A DNA stretch of 64,000 nucleotides from Nocardiopsis sp. NRRL B-16309 (GCF_001279585.1 NZ_LGEC01000058.1:1-64000), one strand, 5' to 3'; shown: positions 28,173 through 36,746, counted from the stretch's first letter. Notes: generated from the letters alone by a model not told the origin. Numbers and translations are program-made.

Positions 28173-29665
28173 GGCGCAGACCCCCTCACCAGGCGGAGGA
28201 CGGCCGAGGCCGGGTCCGGTTCCGTCTCCGGGCTCGCCCGCCGCTCCTCCTCCCGGGTGAGGCGGGTGGGCACGAGCACGCCCCGGGCCCCGGCGGCGCG
28301 GGCGGCCGCCATGTCGGAGCCGATGTCGCCGACGACGGCGCACTCGGCGGCCGCCACGCCCAGTTCCGCGGCGGCGGACTCGACCATGCCGGGGCGCGGC
28401 TTGCGGCACGCGCAGCCGTCCTGCTCGCCGTGCGGGCACACGCGCCAGACGTCGAAGGGCCCCAGGAGTTCGTCGACGCGCCGGTTGACCGCGTCGACCT
28501 GGTCCGGGGCCAGCAGACCGCGGGCGATCCCCGACTGGTTGCTGACCACGCCCACCGCGAGCCCGGCCCGGCGTGCCAGGGCGACCGCGTCCGCGGCTCC
28601 GGGGGTCGGCCGGACCTTGTCGGGGTCGCCGTTGTAGGGCACGTCCTCGATCAGGGTGCCGTCCCGGTCGAACAGGACCGCGCGGACACCGGGCGCGCGC
28701 CGCGCCCCGGCGTGGCGGAGCGCACCGGCAATCCGGTGGCCGCAGGCCAGTGGCGGGATGAGCACGCTGGTCACCACCATGTCGACGACCTCGGCCGGAT
28801 CGGCCGGTCCGGCGGTGGCGCGGCGCAGGGCGAAGCCCGCCGTGCGGGCCAGCCACCCGGCGCCCAGGACCCCGGCTGGCAGGGGCCTGCGCGCGAGCAC
28901 CGCCGCGGCGGCCCCCGCCAGGAGGCCGGTGGTGAGGACGTGGCCGCGCAGCCCGCCGGGCTCCTCCCCGACCCGGACCCGCCAGCCGCGGCCGTGCACG
29001 GCGTCCATGAGCGTGTCGTCGGCGTTGCCGCGCTGCGCCGCCAGGCTGCCCCAGCGGCGCCCGGGACGCAGCGGGTGCTCGCATTCGCGCTCGCCGAGCC
29101 GCAGGGAGAAGCCGGCGTCCAGGACGCGCAGGGCCAGGTCGGTGTCCTCGCGGTAGGCACGGGGGAAGCGGGTGTCGAAACCGCCGACGGCCTCCAGGGC
29201 GCCGCGGCGGTAGGCCATGTCGGCCGTGATCCACGGCGCGCCCTCCAACCCGAGGGTGGCGCGCTCCCCGTCGGTGGGCCGCCGGCCCTCCGGCCGGGGG
29301 ACGGTGATCCGGCCCTGGACGCCGCCGGTGGCCTCGTCCGCGGCCGCCAGGTCCGAGCACAGTCGCTCCGGCCAGTCCGCGGGCGGGTGGACGTCGTCGT
29401 CCAGGAAGGCGATCCACTCGGCCCGGCAGGAGTGCCATCCCGCCTGGCGGGCGGCGGCGGGACCGTGCCCGCCGCCGCGCAGGACCCGCACGCGGGGATG
29501 GCCGCCGATCCGCGGGAGCGCGTTCGCGGGCCCCGGCCGGTCGTCGACGACCACGATCTCGGCGGGCGCCCAGGCCCGCGGGGCCTCCAGCAGCGGTGCC
29601 AGGGCCCGGTGCAGGCTGTCCCGCCCCACTGTGGGGACCACGACCGCGTACTCCGGGCGGCTCAT
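28169..29665 (-). CDS. Fusion of GT2 glycosyltransferase and heptose-bisphosphate phosphatase (GmhB)
   Basis: 498 aa. Residues 1 to about 235 are a GT-A/GT2 domain (VVVPTVGRDSLHRAL, FLDDDVHPP metal site, YREDTDLALRVLDAG). A hydrophobic stretch (about 245-330) could be membrane-associated. Residues about 335-498 are a HAD phosphatase of the GmhB type: nucleophile motif FDRDGTLIEDVPYN, VVSNQSGIARG, the zinc-knuckle CPHGEQDGCACRKP, and VGDIGSDMAAA. GmhB removes the C7 phosphate from heptose-1,7-bisphosphate between the two HldE reactions. The usual GmhB is a free ~180-aa protein, so this fusion is notable. ATG at 29665 overlaps the carbamoyltransferase stop. Confidence 0.9.
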   Translation of the reverse strand: MSRPEYAVVVPTVGRDSLHRALAPLLEAPRAWAPAEIVVVDDRPGPANALPRIGGHPRVRVLRGGGHGPAAARQAGWHSCRAEWIAFLDDDVHPPADWPERLCSDLAAADEATGGVQGRITVPRPEGRRPTDGERATLGLEGAPWITADMAYRRGALEAVGGFDTRFPRAYREDTDLALRVLDAGFSLRLGERECEHPLRPGRRWGSLAAQRGNADDTLMDAVHGRGWRVRVGEEPGGLRGHVLTTGLLAGAAAAVLARRPLPAGVLGAGWLARTAGFALRRATAGPADPAEVVDMVVTSVLIPPLACGHRIAGALRHAGARRAPGVRAVLFDRDGTLIEDVPYNGDPDKVRPTPGAADAVALARRAGLAVGVVSNQSGIARGLLAPDQVDAVNRRVDELLGPFDVWRVCPHGEQDGCACRKPRPGMVESAAAELGVAAAECAVVGDIGSDMAAARAAGARGVLVPTRLTREEERRASPETEPDPASAVLRLVRGSAP

Positions 29666-31311
29666 CGAACCGCCTCCCCGCCGCGACGGCGCACGAGGAA
29701 CGGGCCGAGCGCGAGGACGTCCACCGGCGCGGAGCCGAAGCACTCCAGCGCGTCGCGCGGCGAGTCGACCATGGGGCGCCCGGCCGTGTTCAGGCTGGTG
29801 TTGACCAGCACGGGCAGGCCGCTCAGCTCCTCGAAGCGGTCGAGCACGCGCGCGGTGAGCGGGTCGTCCCCGGGGTCGACGGTCTGCACGCGCGCCGTGG
29901 AGTCCACGTGCACCACGGCGGGGACCCGGTCCCGCCAGTCCGGGTCGACACTGTGCACGAAGAGCATGTAGGGGCTGGGAAGCGGGCCCCCGGAGAAGAT
30001 CTCCGGTGCCCGGTCGGCGGCGACCATCGGCGCCACCGGACGGAAGCGCTCGCGCCCCTTGACCGCGTTGAGCCGGTCCAGGTTCTCGGCGCGCGAGGGG
30101 TTGGCCAGCAGCGACCGGTGTCCCAGCGCGCGCGGTCCGTACTCCGAACGGCCCTGGAACCAGGCCACGAGGGCGTCCTCGTGCAGGGCGCGGGCGACGG
30201 CCTCGGCCACGTCGTCGGGGCGTTCGGCCTCGACGTCGGCCTCCTCCAGCAGCCGCGCCAACTCGTCCTCGTCCCAGGAGCGGCCAAGGTCGGCGCCGGG
30301 CATCGGCTCGATCACGTCCCCCGCGATCGAGGCGGCGTGCAGCGCTCCGCCCAGGGCGGTGCCGGCGTCGCCCGCGGCGGGCTGCACCCACACGTCCTCG
30401 AAGGGGCCGTCCCGGGCGATGCGGCTGTTGGCCACGCAGTTGAGCGCCACCCCGCCCGCCATCGCCAGGCGCCGGTACCCCGTCCGCCCGTGCAGCCACG
30501 CCATGATGTCCAGGAGGGTCTCCTCCAGCAGGGCCTGCACGCTCGCGGCCAGGTCGGCGTGCTCGGCCCCGGGTTCCTCGCCGGGGCGGCACCGCGGGAC
30601 CAGCGCCTCCCAGTCCACCCCGGAGGCCCGGACCAGCCCGTCGCCCTCGTAGCCGATCCAGCGGCGCAGGTCCTCGACCATGGTCGGCTTGCCGTAGGAG
30701 GCGAGCGCCATGACCTTGTACTCGTCGCTGGAGCGGCGAAAGCCCAGGTGCGCGGTGAGTTCCTCGTAGGTCAGGCCCAGGGACTCGGGCAGCGGCTGGC
30801 GCGCGAGCACCTCCAGGCGGCCGTCGGTGTAGGCGCCCGCCAGGTGGGAGGCCGCCTCGCCCCGGCCGTCGGCCACGAACACCGCGAGGTCGCGGCCCGG
30901 ATCCGGGGCGGCGAGCCCCGCCGAGGCCGCGTGCGCGACGTGGTGCGGGACGTAGGCGACCTTGGCCGGGTCCAGCCCGGGCAGGGCCGAGGCCAGGAAG
31001 GACGGGGCGCGCTCGACGAAGAGCAGGCGCAGGATCTCCCAGTCGCCCTCCTGCCCGGGGCCGTGCGGATCGGCCAGGGCGGGGTCGTAGGAGTAGGTGA
31101 CCGCGTCCAGGTCCTCCGGGCGCAGTCCCGCCTGGTCCAGGCACCAGCGCATGGACTCGACGGGCAGCTCCCAGGCGGAGAAGGCCACGGGTTCCTTGCC
31201 GTGCTTGCGGCGGGAGAACCTCTCCTCCTCGGCCGCGGCCACGGTCCTGCCGTCGACGACGATCGCGGCGGCCGGATCGTGGAAGACGGCGTTCACCCCC
31301 AGGACTCTCAT
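29662..31311 (-). CDS. NodU/CmcH-family O-carbamoyltransferase
   Basis: 549 aa. Uses carbamoyl phosphate and ATP to carbamoylate a hydroxyl group, typically on a sugar. N-terminal Kae1-like half begins MRVLGVNAVFHDPAAAIVV and carries the metal-binding HHVAHAASA (near 120-128); GGVALNCVANSRI lies near 287. The C-terminal domain has GRSEYGPRALGHRSLLA (near 390) and LVNTSLNTAGRP (near 503). Full family length. ATG at 31311 with GGGAGGAG upstream makes it the first gene of the eleven-gene operon, so its product presumably modifies a sugar of the same glycan. Confidence 0.93.
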   Translation of the reverse strand: MRVLGVNAVFHDPAAAIVVDGRTVAAAEEERFSRRKHGKEPVAFSAWELPVESMRWCLDQAGLRPEDLDAVTYSYDPALADPHGPGQEGDWEILRLLFVERAPSFLASALPGLDPAKVAYVPHHVAHAASAGLAAPDPGRDLAVFVADGRGEAASHLAGAYTDGRLEVLARQPLPESLGLTYEELTAHLGFRRSSDEYKVMALASYGKPTMVEDLRRWIGYEGDGLVRASGVDWEALVPRCRPGEEPGAEHADLAASVQALLEETLLDIMAWLHGRTGYRRLAMAGGVALNCVANSRIARDGPFEDVWVQPAAGDAGTALGGALHAASIAGDVIEPMPGADLGRSWDEDELARLLEEADVEAERPDDVAEAVARALHEDALVAWFQGRSEYGPRALGHRSLLANPSRAENLDRLNAVKGRERFRPVAPMVAADRAPEIFSGGPLPSPYMLFVHSVDPDWRDRVPAVVHVDSTARVQTVDPGDDPLTARVLDRFEELSGLPVLVNTSLNTAGRPMVDSPRDALECFGSAPVDVLALGPFLVRRRGGEAVR

Positions 31312-31510
31312 GGGCCGGCTCCTCCCGTCGCTGCGTTGACTCTGCGCTGCACCCACTCGACTACCAGGAGAAGCGACTCTCAAACATCGGCTGACCTGTG
31401 CCGACGGCACGGGAACCCGCGAACGCGCCGCCGCACGCGGCGATGTTTGGGCGGGTCCGATCCGGCTAGGGGACGGGTGAGGAACCGAGGACTTCTCCGG
31501 GAGGCGGACC
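31312..31510. promoter_or_regulatory. Divergent promoter region of the heptose operon and CBS-GT9 pair
   Basis: 199 bp between two divergent genes must hold both promoters. A 9-bp perfect inverted repeat, CAAACATCG at 31381-31389 and CGATGTTTG at 31441-31449, is spaced 51 bp apart and could be paired half-sites for one regulator acting in both directions. A TTGACT hexamer at about 31336 on the plus strand is a weak -35 candidate. Confidence 0.5.
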
Positions 31511-31930
31511 ATGCTGAGGAACATCTCGGACGTGATGACCAGCCCGCCGATCACCGTCGAGCCGAGCGCCTCGCTGCGCGAGGCGGCGGAGATCATGCGC
31601 GGCTCCGACGTGGGCGACGTGATCGTGACCGAGGGCGACACGCTGGTGGGCGTCCTGACCGACCGGGACATCGTGCTGCGGTGCGTGGCCGAGGGCATCG
31701 ACCCGGACACGGCGACGGCCCGGTCGGTCTGCAGCTCCAACGTGGCTACCGTCCCCGCCCAGAGCAGCCTGCGGGACGCCGTGGACGTCATGCGCAGCGA
31801 CGCCCTGCGCCGACTGCCCGTCGTGGAGGGCGAGCGGGTCGTCGGTGTCGTGACGATGGGCGACCTGGCGATGGCGGTCGACTCCGACTCCGCCCTGGCC
31901 GATGTCAGCGCGGCACCGCCCAACCACTGA
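31511..31930 (+). CDS. Two-CBS-domain protein
   Basis: 139 aa made of two CBS motifs (about 1-65: DVMTSPPITVEPSASLREAAEIM…GVLTDRDIV; about 66-130: VATVPAQSSLRDAVDVM…GVVTMGDLA). Such stand-alone pairs bind adenine nucleotides and often sense energy state. ATG at 31511 after GGGAGGCGG. Transcribed away from the heptose operon and followed closely by a GT9 gene. Ligand and partner unknown. Confidence 0.9.
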   Translation: MLRNISDVMTSPPITVEPSASLREAAEIMRGSDVGDVIVTEGDTLVGVLTDRDIVLRCVAEGIDPDTATARSVCSSNVATVPAQSSLRDAVDVMRSDALRRLPVVEGERVVGVVTMGDLAMAVDSDSALADVSAAPPNH

Positions 31931-31946
31931 GGCCAGGCACGACGCG

Positions 31947-32996
31947 GTGCCCGCCTCCGCCCCCGGGGCTGGAGAGGACGCGGGCACCGCCGTCGTGGCG
32001 TTGCGGGCCCTGGGACTGGGCGACTTCGTCACCGCCGTGCCCGCCCTGCGAGCCCTGGAACGCGCCTTCCCCGACCGGCCGCGGATCCTGGCCGGACCGG
32101 CCTGGTACCGGGACCTGGTGGACCTGGCCGGGCTGGACTGGGAGATCCGGCCCACCGAGCCGCTGCGGACACCGCCCTGGGCCGGGGAGCGTCCGCCCGA
32201 CATCGCGGTGAACCTGCACGGCCGCGGACCCCAGAGCACCGCCGCGCTCGCGGCGCTCGCGCCCCGCCACCTGTGGGCGCACGCCGGCCCCGGGGCGATC
32301 GGCCCGCCGTGGCCGGGCCGGGTCCACGACACCGAGATCTGGTGCGGCCTGCTGCGCGCCCACGGTGTCCGGGCCGACCCGGACGACCTGTGGTGGCCGC
32401 CGCCACCCGACCCGTCCCCGAACGGCACTGCGCCGCCGCACCCGGACGACATTCCGTCGCCACGCCCGGACGGCACCGGGGAGTCGACGCCCCACGCCGG
32501 GGCCGGGACCGCCGTCGTCCACCCGGGCGCCTCGGCCGCGTCGCGCCGGTGGCCCGCCGAGCGGTTCGCGGCGGTCGTGCGCCACCTCTCCGCCACCGGA
32601 CTGCGGGTGGTCCTCACCGGCTCGCCCGACGAGCGCCCCCTGGCCGAACACGTGGCCCGCTCGGCCGCGCCCGCCCCGGTCCGCGTCCTGGCGGGCCGGA
32701 CCGGCGTGCGCGACCTGGCGTGCCTGGTCGCGGAGGCGGGACTGGTCGTGTGCGGCGACACCGGGGTGGCGCACCTGGCCACGGCCTACCGCACACCGTC
32801 CGTGCGCCTGTTCGGGCCCGTTCCCCCCGCGTTGTGGGGCCCTCGGGTGGACGGGCGGATCCACTCCTGCCTGTGGAACGGCACCGAGAGCGACCCGCAC
32901 GCCCCGGTGATCGATCCCGGCCTGGAGGCGATCACCACCGCCGACGTCCTCGCGGCGTGCGCCGACGTGCTGTCTCGGGCGGACGCGCGCACCTGA
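31947..32996 (+). CDS. GT9-family glycosyltransferase (second heptosyltransferase-like protein)
   Basis: About 349 aa from a GTG at 31947; an ATG at 31902 is in frame but overlaps the CBS gene and lacks a ribosome-binding site. GT9 pattern: VVALRALGLGDFVTAVPALRAL, VVHPGASAASRRWPAERFAAV, and VVCGDTGVAHLATAYRTPSVRLFGP. A Pro/Asp-rich, probably flexible insert (about residues 150-180) lies between the two Rossmann domains. It may use ADP-heptose made by the divergent operon; the split over both strands suggests a co-regulated but separately tuned step (inference). Confidence 0.85.
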   Translation: MPASAPGAGEDAGTAVVALRALGLGDFVTAVPALRALERAFPDRPRILAGPAWYRDLVDLAGLDWEIRPTEPLRTPPWAGERPPDIAVNLHGRGPQSTAALAALAPRHLWAHAGPGAIGPPWPGRVHDTEIWCGLLRAHGVRADPDDLWWPPPPDPSPNGTAPPHPDDIPSPRPDGTGESTPHAGAGTAVVHPGASAASRRWPAERFAAVVRHLSATGLRVVLTGSPDERPLAEHVARSAAPAPVRVLAGRTGVRDLACLVAEAGLVVCGDTGVAHLATAYRTPSVRLFGPVPPALWGPRVDGRIHSCLWNGTESDPHAPVIDPGLEAITTADVLAACADVLSRADART

Positions 32997-33051
32997 CGCC
33001 GTCGCACGCCGTCCGCACCCGTGACGGGCGCGAACGGCGGCGGGCCGTCGG

Positions 33052-34233
33052 TCAGGCGGAGCGCCGGTGCCAGCCGGTGAGGCGGGTCACCGCCTCGTCG
33101 AGCACCTCGTCCCGTTTGCAGAACGCGAACCGCAGCAGGTGGGCGCCCTCCCGCTGGTGGTCGTAGAACACCTGGGCCGGAACGGCCGCGACGCCCGCCT
33201 CGCGGGGCAGGGCGCGGGCCACGGTCACGCCGTCGGTGTACCCGAGCGGGCGGATGTCGGCCATGAGGAAGTACGTGCCCTCGCACACGCCGACGTCGAA
33301 GCCGGTCCGCGTCAGCCCCTCGGTCAGCCGGTCCCGCTTGCGCCGCAGGGCGGTGCGCTGCTCCTCGATCCAGGCGCCCTCGTGGTCGATGGCGTCGGCG
33401 ATCGCCAGCTGGAGCGCGCCGTTGGCCGAGAACGTCAGGAACTGGTTCACCGTCCGCACCGCGCGCACCAGCGGTTCGGGGCCCATCACCCAGCCGGTCT
33501 TCCACGCGGTGACGGCGAACATCTTGCCCACCGACGACACCGAGAGCGTGCGCTCGCGCATGCCCGGCAGGGTGGCCAGCGGCACGTGCGGACGGCCGTC
33601 GAAGGTGAGGAACTCGTACACCTCGTCGGTGAGGGCGATCAGGTCGTGCTCACGGCACACCCGGGCGACCTGCTCCAGTTCCTCGGCGGTGAACACGGTG
33701 CCGGTGGGGTTGTGCGGCGTGTTGACGATGACCATGCGGGTGCGCGGGCCCACCGCGGCTCGCAGCTCGTCCGGGTCGAAGGTGAACCGGCCCGACACCG
33801 GGTCCGGGCGCAGCGTCACCGACCGGCGCACGCCGCCCGCGAGGGAGATCATCGCGGCGTAGGAGTCGTACATCGGCTCGAAGACGAGAACCTCGTCCCC
33901 CGGTTCGACCAGCGCCAGCAGCGACGCGGCGATCCCGGCGGTCGCGCCGACGGTCACGTACACCTCGGTCTCGGGGTCCAGGTCCAGGCCGTAGTGGCGT
34001 GCCCGGTACCGGCTCACGGCACTGCGCAGCTCGGGTCGCCCCGGGCCCGGCGGGTACTGGTTCGCCCCCTCCAGGATGTGGCGGGTCGCGGCCTCCAGAA
34101 GGGTCCGGGGCCCGTCGGCGTCGGGGAAGCCCTGCCCCAGGTTCACCGACTCGGTCTCCACGGCCAGCTGCGTCATCTCGGCGAAGATCGTCTCGCCGTA
34201 GGCGCGCATGCGTTCGATCAGCGGTTCATCCAC
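33052..34233 (-). CDS. Class I/II PLP-dependent aminotransferase
   Basis: 393 aa, fold-type I. NLGQGFPDADGP at the N-terminus, the PLP-pocket NTPHNPTG, DEVYEFLTF and the Schiff-base Lys in SSVGKMFAVTAWKTGW. Closest in pattern to the actinobacterial DapC / kynurenine-aminotransferase / methionine-aminotransferase group, so the exact substrate is uncertain. GTG at 34233 begins the conserved N-terminus without a good Shine-Dalgarno; an ATG at 34209 is an alternative. Separated from cdsA by a strong terminator, so it is its own transcription unit. Confidence 0.88.
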   Translation of the reverse strand: MDEPLIERMRAYGETIFAEMTQLAVETESVNLGQGFPDADGPRTLLEAATRHILEGANQYPPGPGRPELRSAVSRYRARHYGLDLDPETEVYVTVGATAGIAASLLALVEPGDEVLVFEPMYDSYAAMISLAGGVRRSVTLRPDPVSGRFTFDPDELRAAVGPRTRMVIVNTPHNPTGTVFTAEELEQVARVCREHDLIALTDEVYEFLTFDGRPHVPLATLPGMRERTLSVSSVGKMFAVTAWKTGWVMGPEPLVRAVRTVNQFLTFSANGALQLAIADAIDHEGAWIEEQRTALRRKRDRLTEGLTRTGFDVGVCEGTYFLMADIRPLGYTDGVTVARALPREAGVAAVPAQVFYDHQREGAHLLRFAFCKRDEVLDEAVTRLTGWHRRSA

Positions 34234-34382
34234 GCGTCGAGCGTACCCGCCCGCGCCGGGGCCGCTCCGCGCAGGAGAGGGGCCACCGCCCCCGACCGGC
34301 ACCCCCGGCGCAGGCCCGTTTCTCCCCTCGCCCCGGATCCGCCGCCCTCGGCGGACACCACCGGCACGATCCGCCTCCGGCA

Positions 34383-34422
34383 CGGCGAACGGGGCGGACC
34401 AGACGGTCCGCCCCGTTCGCCG
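34383..34422 (-). terminator. 18-bp-stem terminator downstream of cdsA
   Basis: Perfect 18-bp arms (34383-34400 and 34405-34422) around loop AGAC, beginning eight bases after the cdsA stop. No U-tract follows. One of the strongest hairpins in the window; ends the pyrH-frr-cdsA transcript. Confidence 0.88.
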
Positions 34423-34429
34423 CCGCTCC

Positions 34430-35362
34430 CTAGAGCAGCAGGCTCAGCACGATCCACACGACGGGACCGGCGATGAGCAGGGAGTCCAGGCGGTCCATCA
34501 GCCCGCCGTGGCCCGGCATGAACCGGCCCATGTCCTTCACGCCCAGGTCGCGCTTGAACATCGACTCGATGAGGTCCCCGACCGTCGCGCCCAGGACGAC
34601 CGCGAATCCCAGGACCACGCCGACCCACCACGGGCCGTCGAGCATCAGCACCACGCACAGCGCCCCGGCGACGCTGCAGCCGACCACGGAGCCGCCGAAG
34701 CCCTCCCAGGTCTTGTTCGGGCTGATCACCGGCGCCATCTTGTGCCGGCCCAGCAGGATCCCGGCGAAGTACCCGCCGATGTCGCTGGAGATCGTCACCA
34801 CGATGAACGTGACCAGCCGGTACTGGCCGTCGTCGGGGTGCGCGATGAGCAGCATCCACGTGCCCAGCAGGAACGGCAGGTACACCAGGGTGAACAGGTT
34901 CGCCGACGCGTCGGAGACGAACCCGTCGGCCCCGCCGCGCAGCCGCCACGACAGCACGGCGATGGCGGTGAGCGCGGTCGCGCCCACCAGCCAGTCGGCA
35001 CCGCCGAAGTAGGCGAAGGACTGCATGGCCACGCCCCCGACGGCGAGCGGCACCACGGCCAGGGTCATGCCCTTGCCCGCGAACGCCCGGTTCACCTCGC
35101 GCAGGCCGATCAGGACCGCCAGGGAGGTGATGATCGTGAACAGCTGCGGCCAGGGGAAGACCGAGAAGAACACGAGCGCGCCCAGGGCGCACCCGCTGGC
35201 GATGGCCACCGGGAGGTTGCGACCGGTCCGCACCGGCTCACCTCCCGGTTTGTGCAGCACGAAACGCTGCCCGTCGGCGCTGTCGGAGCCGCCGGGCGGC
35301 CCCGGGGGTCTGTGCTCCGGCGTGTGGTCATCGCCTCCGGAGCCGCTGGAAGAAGTGGTCAC
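34430..35362 (-). CDS. cdsA: Phosphatidate cytidylyltransferase
   Basis: 310 aa integral membrane enzyme that makes CDP-diacylglycerol from phosphatidate and CTP. After a 55-residue polar N-terminus there are about eight hydrophobic segments. The C-terminal family signature is clear: SPNKTWEGFGGSVVG, then GDLIESMFKRDLGVKDMG…PGHGGLMDRLDSLL. GTG at 35362, three bases after the frr stop, so the genes are co-transcribed. Confidence 0.95.
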   Translation of the reverse strand: MTTSSSGSGGDDHTPEHRPPGPPGGSDSADGQRFVLHKPGGEPVRTGRNLPVAIASGCALGALVFFSVFPWPQLFTIITSLAVLIGLREVNRAFAGKGMTLAVVPLAVGGVAMQSFAYFGGADWLVGATALTAIAVLSWRLRGGADGFVSDASANLFTLVYLPFLLGTWMLLIAHPDDGQYRLVTFIVVTISSDIGGYFAGILLGRHKMAPVISPNKTWEGFGGSVVGCSVAGALCVVLMLDGPWWVGVVLGFAVVLGATVGDLIESMFKRDLGVKDMGRFMPGHGGLMDRLDSLLIAGPVVWIVLSLLL

Positions 35363-35365
35363 CGA

Positions 35366-35923
35366 CTAAACCTCGAGCAGTTCCGCTTCCTTGTGCTTCA
35401 ACAGCTCGTCGATGGCGGCGACGTACTTGTGGGACAGCTCGTCCAGTTCGACCTGGGCGCGGTGCGCCTCGTCCTCGCCGAGCTCGCCCGCCTTGACGCC
35501 CTTCTCGAAGGAGTCCTTGGCACGGCGGCGCACGTTGCGGATGGAGACCTTGCTGTCCTCGGCCTTGGTCCGCGCGACCTTGACGTACTCCTTGCGGCGC
35601 TCCTCGGACAGGTCCGGGAACACCACGCGGATGACCTGGCCGTCGTCGGACGGGTTCACGCCCAGGTCGCTGTTGCGGATCGCGTTGATGATGTCGGTGC
35701 GGGAGTTGACGTCGAACGGCGAGATGACGACCATGCGCGGTTCGGGAACCGAGAAGGAGGCCAGCTGGTTGATCGGCGTACGCGCACCGTAGTAGTCGAC
35801 GGTGATCTTGTTGAAGGTCGCGGGTGTGGGACGGCCCGTGCGGATCGTCGCGAAGTCCTCCTTCGCGACCGTCACGGCCTTCTCCATCTTCTCCTCGGTC
35901 TCAAGGAGGGTCTCTTCGATCAT
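35366..35923 (-). CDS. frr: Ribosome recycling factor
   Basis: 185 aa, exact family length. Dissociates post-termination ribosomes with EF-G. MIEETLLETEEKMEKAV N-terminus, IRTGRPTPATFNKI, YGARTPINQLASF, and the helical C-terminus ending in KHKEAELLEV are all canonical. ATG at 35923 follows GGGAGCG. In the conserved pyrH-frr-cdsA order. Confidence 0.97.
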   Translation of the reverse strand: MIEETLLETEEKMEKAVTVAKEDFATIRTGRPTPATFNKITVDYYGARTPINQLASFSVPEPRMVVISPFDVNSRTDIINAIRNSDLGVNPSDDGQVIRVVFPDLSEERRKEYVKVARTKAEDSKVSIRNVRRRAKDSFEKGVKAGELGEDEAHRAQVELDELSHKYVAAIDELLKHKEAELLEV

Positions 35924-35984
35924 GGGTGGCGCTCCCGGAACTCGACTCTGGTGTTCGTGGCTTGGCTGACGTCGTCGCGGCGTC

Positions 35985-36746
35985 TCAGGCGGTGATCGGC
36001 CCGACGATGGTGCCGATCTTCTCACCGCGGACCGCGCGCAGGATGTTGCCCTGGCTCATCAGGTCGAACACCACGATGGGCAGCCCGTTGTCCATGCACA
36101 GGCTGACCGCGGTGGCGTCCATGACCTTGAGGCTCTTGGTGAGGACCTCGTTGTAGTTGAGCTTGTCGAACTTGACGGCGTCGGGGTTGCGCTGCGGGTC
36201 GGAGTCGTAGACCCCGTCGACCTGCGTGCCCTTGAGGACGGCCTGCGCACCGATCTCCAGCGCGCGCTGGGCGGCGGTGGTGTCGGTGGAGAAGAACGGG
36301 GCGCCCAGTCCGGCACCGAAGATGACCACGCGGCCCTTCTCCAGGTGACGCACGGCCCGGCGCGGGATGTAGGCCTCGGCGACCTGGCTCATGTGGATCG
36401 CGGTCTGCACGCGGGTGTCCACACCGAGCCGCTCCAGGAAGTCCTGGAGGGCGAGGCAGTTGATGACGGTGCCGAGCATGCCCATGTAGTCGGCGCGGCC
36501 GCGCTCGATGCCGCCCTCGGTGAGCTGGGCGCCGCGGAACATGTTGCCGCCGCCGACGACGACGGCGACCTGGATGCCCTCGGAGACCGCCTCCGCGATG
36601 GACTCGGCCACGTACTGGACGACCTCGGGATCGATCCCCAGACCGCCACCGCCCGCGAACGCCTCTCCGGAGAGTTTGAGCATCACACGCTTCCAGCCGG
36701 AATCGTGCATGGCGGGTTCGGTGCTCGTCGCTTGGTTCTCCGACAC
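35985..36746 (-). CDS. pyrH: UMP kinase
   Basis: 253 aa. Hexameric bacterial UMP kinase making UDP from UMP. Lys-rich start MLKLSGEAF, GGGNMFRG, and the nucleotide-binding FGAGLGAPFFSTDTTAAQRA. The N-terminal 14 residues before DSGWKRVML are an extension. GTG at 36746 with GGGAGG nine bases upstream. Heads the pyrH-frr-cdsA operon; a terminator after tsf separates it from rpsB-tsf. Confidence 0.96.
   Translation of the reverse strand: MSENQATSTEPAMHDSGWKRVMLKLSGEAFAGGGGLGIDPEVVQYVAESIAEAVSEGIQVAVVVGGGNMFRGAQLTEGGIERGRADYMGMLGTVINCLALQDFLERLGVDTRVQTAIHMSQVAEAYIPRRAVRHLEKGRVVIFGAGLGAPFFSTDTTAAQRALEIGAQAVLKGTQVDGVYDSDPQRNPDAVKFDKLNYNEVLTKSLKVMDATAVSLCMDNGLPIVVFDLMSQGNILRAVRGEKIGTIVGPITA

Noticed and set aside
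19345..32996. Complete secondary-metabolite gene cluster
   Set aside because: No PKS, NRPS, nucleoside or aminocyclitol scaffold gene, no transporter or resistance gene; a glycan locus fits better.
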